Shown piece after piece: positions 24,176 to 24,516 of a stretch of DNA of 24,516 nucleotides. The DNA is taken from contig JAAETV010000725.1 of NCBI GenBank assembly GCA_024227975.1, positions 1 to 24,516 of the forward strand. Direction: 5' to 3'. The notes under the pieces are model-generated. The model saw only the letters and a program-made list of their open reading frames with translations, ran no database searches and was not told the origin of the DNA. The stretch comes from Actinomycetes bacterium. GTDB taxonomy: Bacteria; Actinomycetota; Acidimicrobiia; Acidimicrobiales; SZUA-35. Both the position numbers and the translations under genes were made by a program. Position 1 is the stretch's first letter. Every line of letters starts with the position of its first letter.

Positions 24176-24516
24176 TCAGGGACCGGAAACAGTTCCGGCG
24201 TCCATGCTGCCAGCAGTGCTAGCGGTGTCGCCCTGGTCGATCAAGACCTCGAGATGGCGGCGCCATTCCGCTTGTCCGTGGTCGACGATCGAGATCGCGT
24301 CGGCCAGGTCGATGGCCTGCTGGTACAAGTTGATGGCGACCTGCCGATCCCCCTGGGCAACGGCCGCGTCACCGAACCCGGCCAGGGTCATGGCGTGGCA
24401 ACCGGGCGTACCATCGAGCAGGGCAAGGTCGAGAGCTCGCTGGTGGTAGGCAAAGGCTCGATCGTGTTGTGAACGGGCACTGGCGATGCGGCCCAGCTCG
24501 CTCAAGACGTGGTGGC
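24176..24516 (-). CDS. C-terminal part of a TPR-repeat protein, partial
   Basis: The minus-strand frame is open from the window edge (24516) to the TGA at 24176-24178, so the gene begins outside the window. The visible ~113 residues contain two tetratricopeptide-like helical pairs: HDRAFAYHQRALDLALLDG and GDAAVAQGDRQVAINLYQQA, each with the usual A..Y..AL.LA spacing, followed by a short polar tail. In actinobacteria such tails often end large ATP-binding regulators (LuxR- or BTAD-type) or adenylate-cyclase-like ATPases, but nothing here decides between these. The TTG at 24503-24505 is inside the frame and is unlikely to be the start. The gene converges on the MFS gene, 113 nt away. Confidence 0.7.
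   Translation of the reverse strand, partial: HHVLSELGRIASARSQHDRAFAYHQRALDLALLDGTPGCHAMTLAGFGDAAVAQGDRQVAINLYQQAIDLADAISIVDHGQAEWRRHLEVLIDQGDTASTAGSMDAGTVSGP

Overview
The window reads as a dense, GC-rich chromosomal segment of an actinobacterium. The best guess is an uncultured Acidimicrobiia-type lineage, which is an inference. Support comes from a likely F420 (deazaflavin)-dependent nitroreductase tail, a DUF664/DinB-type protein of the mycothiol-transferase superfamily, an MmpL-like transporter, CaiB-type CoA transferases next to an ACAD10-like phosphotransferase, frequent GTG starts, and coding on both strands with very small gaps. I see no tRNA or rRNA gene, CRISPR array, insertion sequence, phage gene or integrase. 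It looks like ordinary housekeeping and accessory metabolism, not a mobile island.

Layout. 1-4025: the tail of a nitroreductase-like gene, a compact hairpin, then two divergent paralogous CocE/NonD (alpha/beta) hydrolases. 4086-8043: an MFS exporter (-), a DinB-like protein (+), a membrane-anchored PlsC-type acyltransferase (-) and a patatin-like phospholipase (+), the last two divergent. 8065-9321: a voltage-gated-type K+ channel followed by an SRPBCC protein on the minus strand. 9381-10574: a class III CoA transferase. 10575-10931: the longest gap, holding a hairpin and possible leader ORFs. 10932-12649: two tandem PPK2 polyphosphate kinases whose reading frames overlap by 4 nt. 12715-19108: two SDR oxidoreductases, an ACAD10-type phosphotransferase, an MBL-fold hydrolase, a second CoA transferase and a double-GNAT protein. 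19182-24062: two paralogous MFS transporters flanking an MMPL/RND transporter, with a repeat-bearing divergent control region. 24176-24516: the C-terminal part of a TPR protein that continues beyond the window.

How they may work together. Three loose themes can be inferred. One is lipid and acyl-CoA handling (PlsC, patatin, two CaiB transferases, two SDRs, the ACAD10-like kinase, the MBL hydrolase). The second is polyphosphate/nucleotide energetics (the PPK2 pair). The third is export across the membrane (three MFS proteins, MMPL). Strand changes at almost every gene, so only a few short co-transcribed units are likely: K+ channel-SRPBCC, PPK2-PPK2, CoA transferase-GNAT, MFS-SDR and MMPL-MFS. 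No clear candidate for an entirely new multi-gene system was found. The best leads are the coupled PPK2 pair with its odd leader region, and the MFS/MMPL/MFS block with a shared repeat-containing promoter region.
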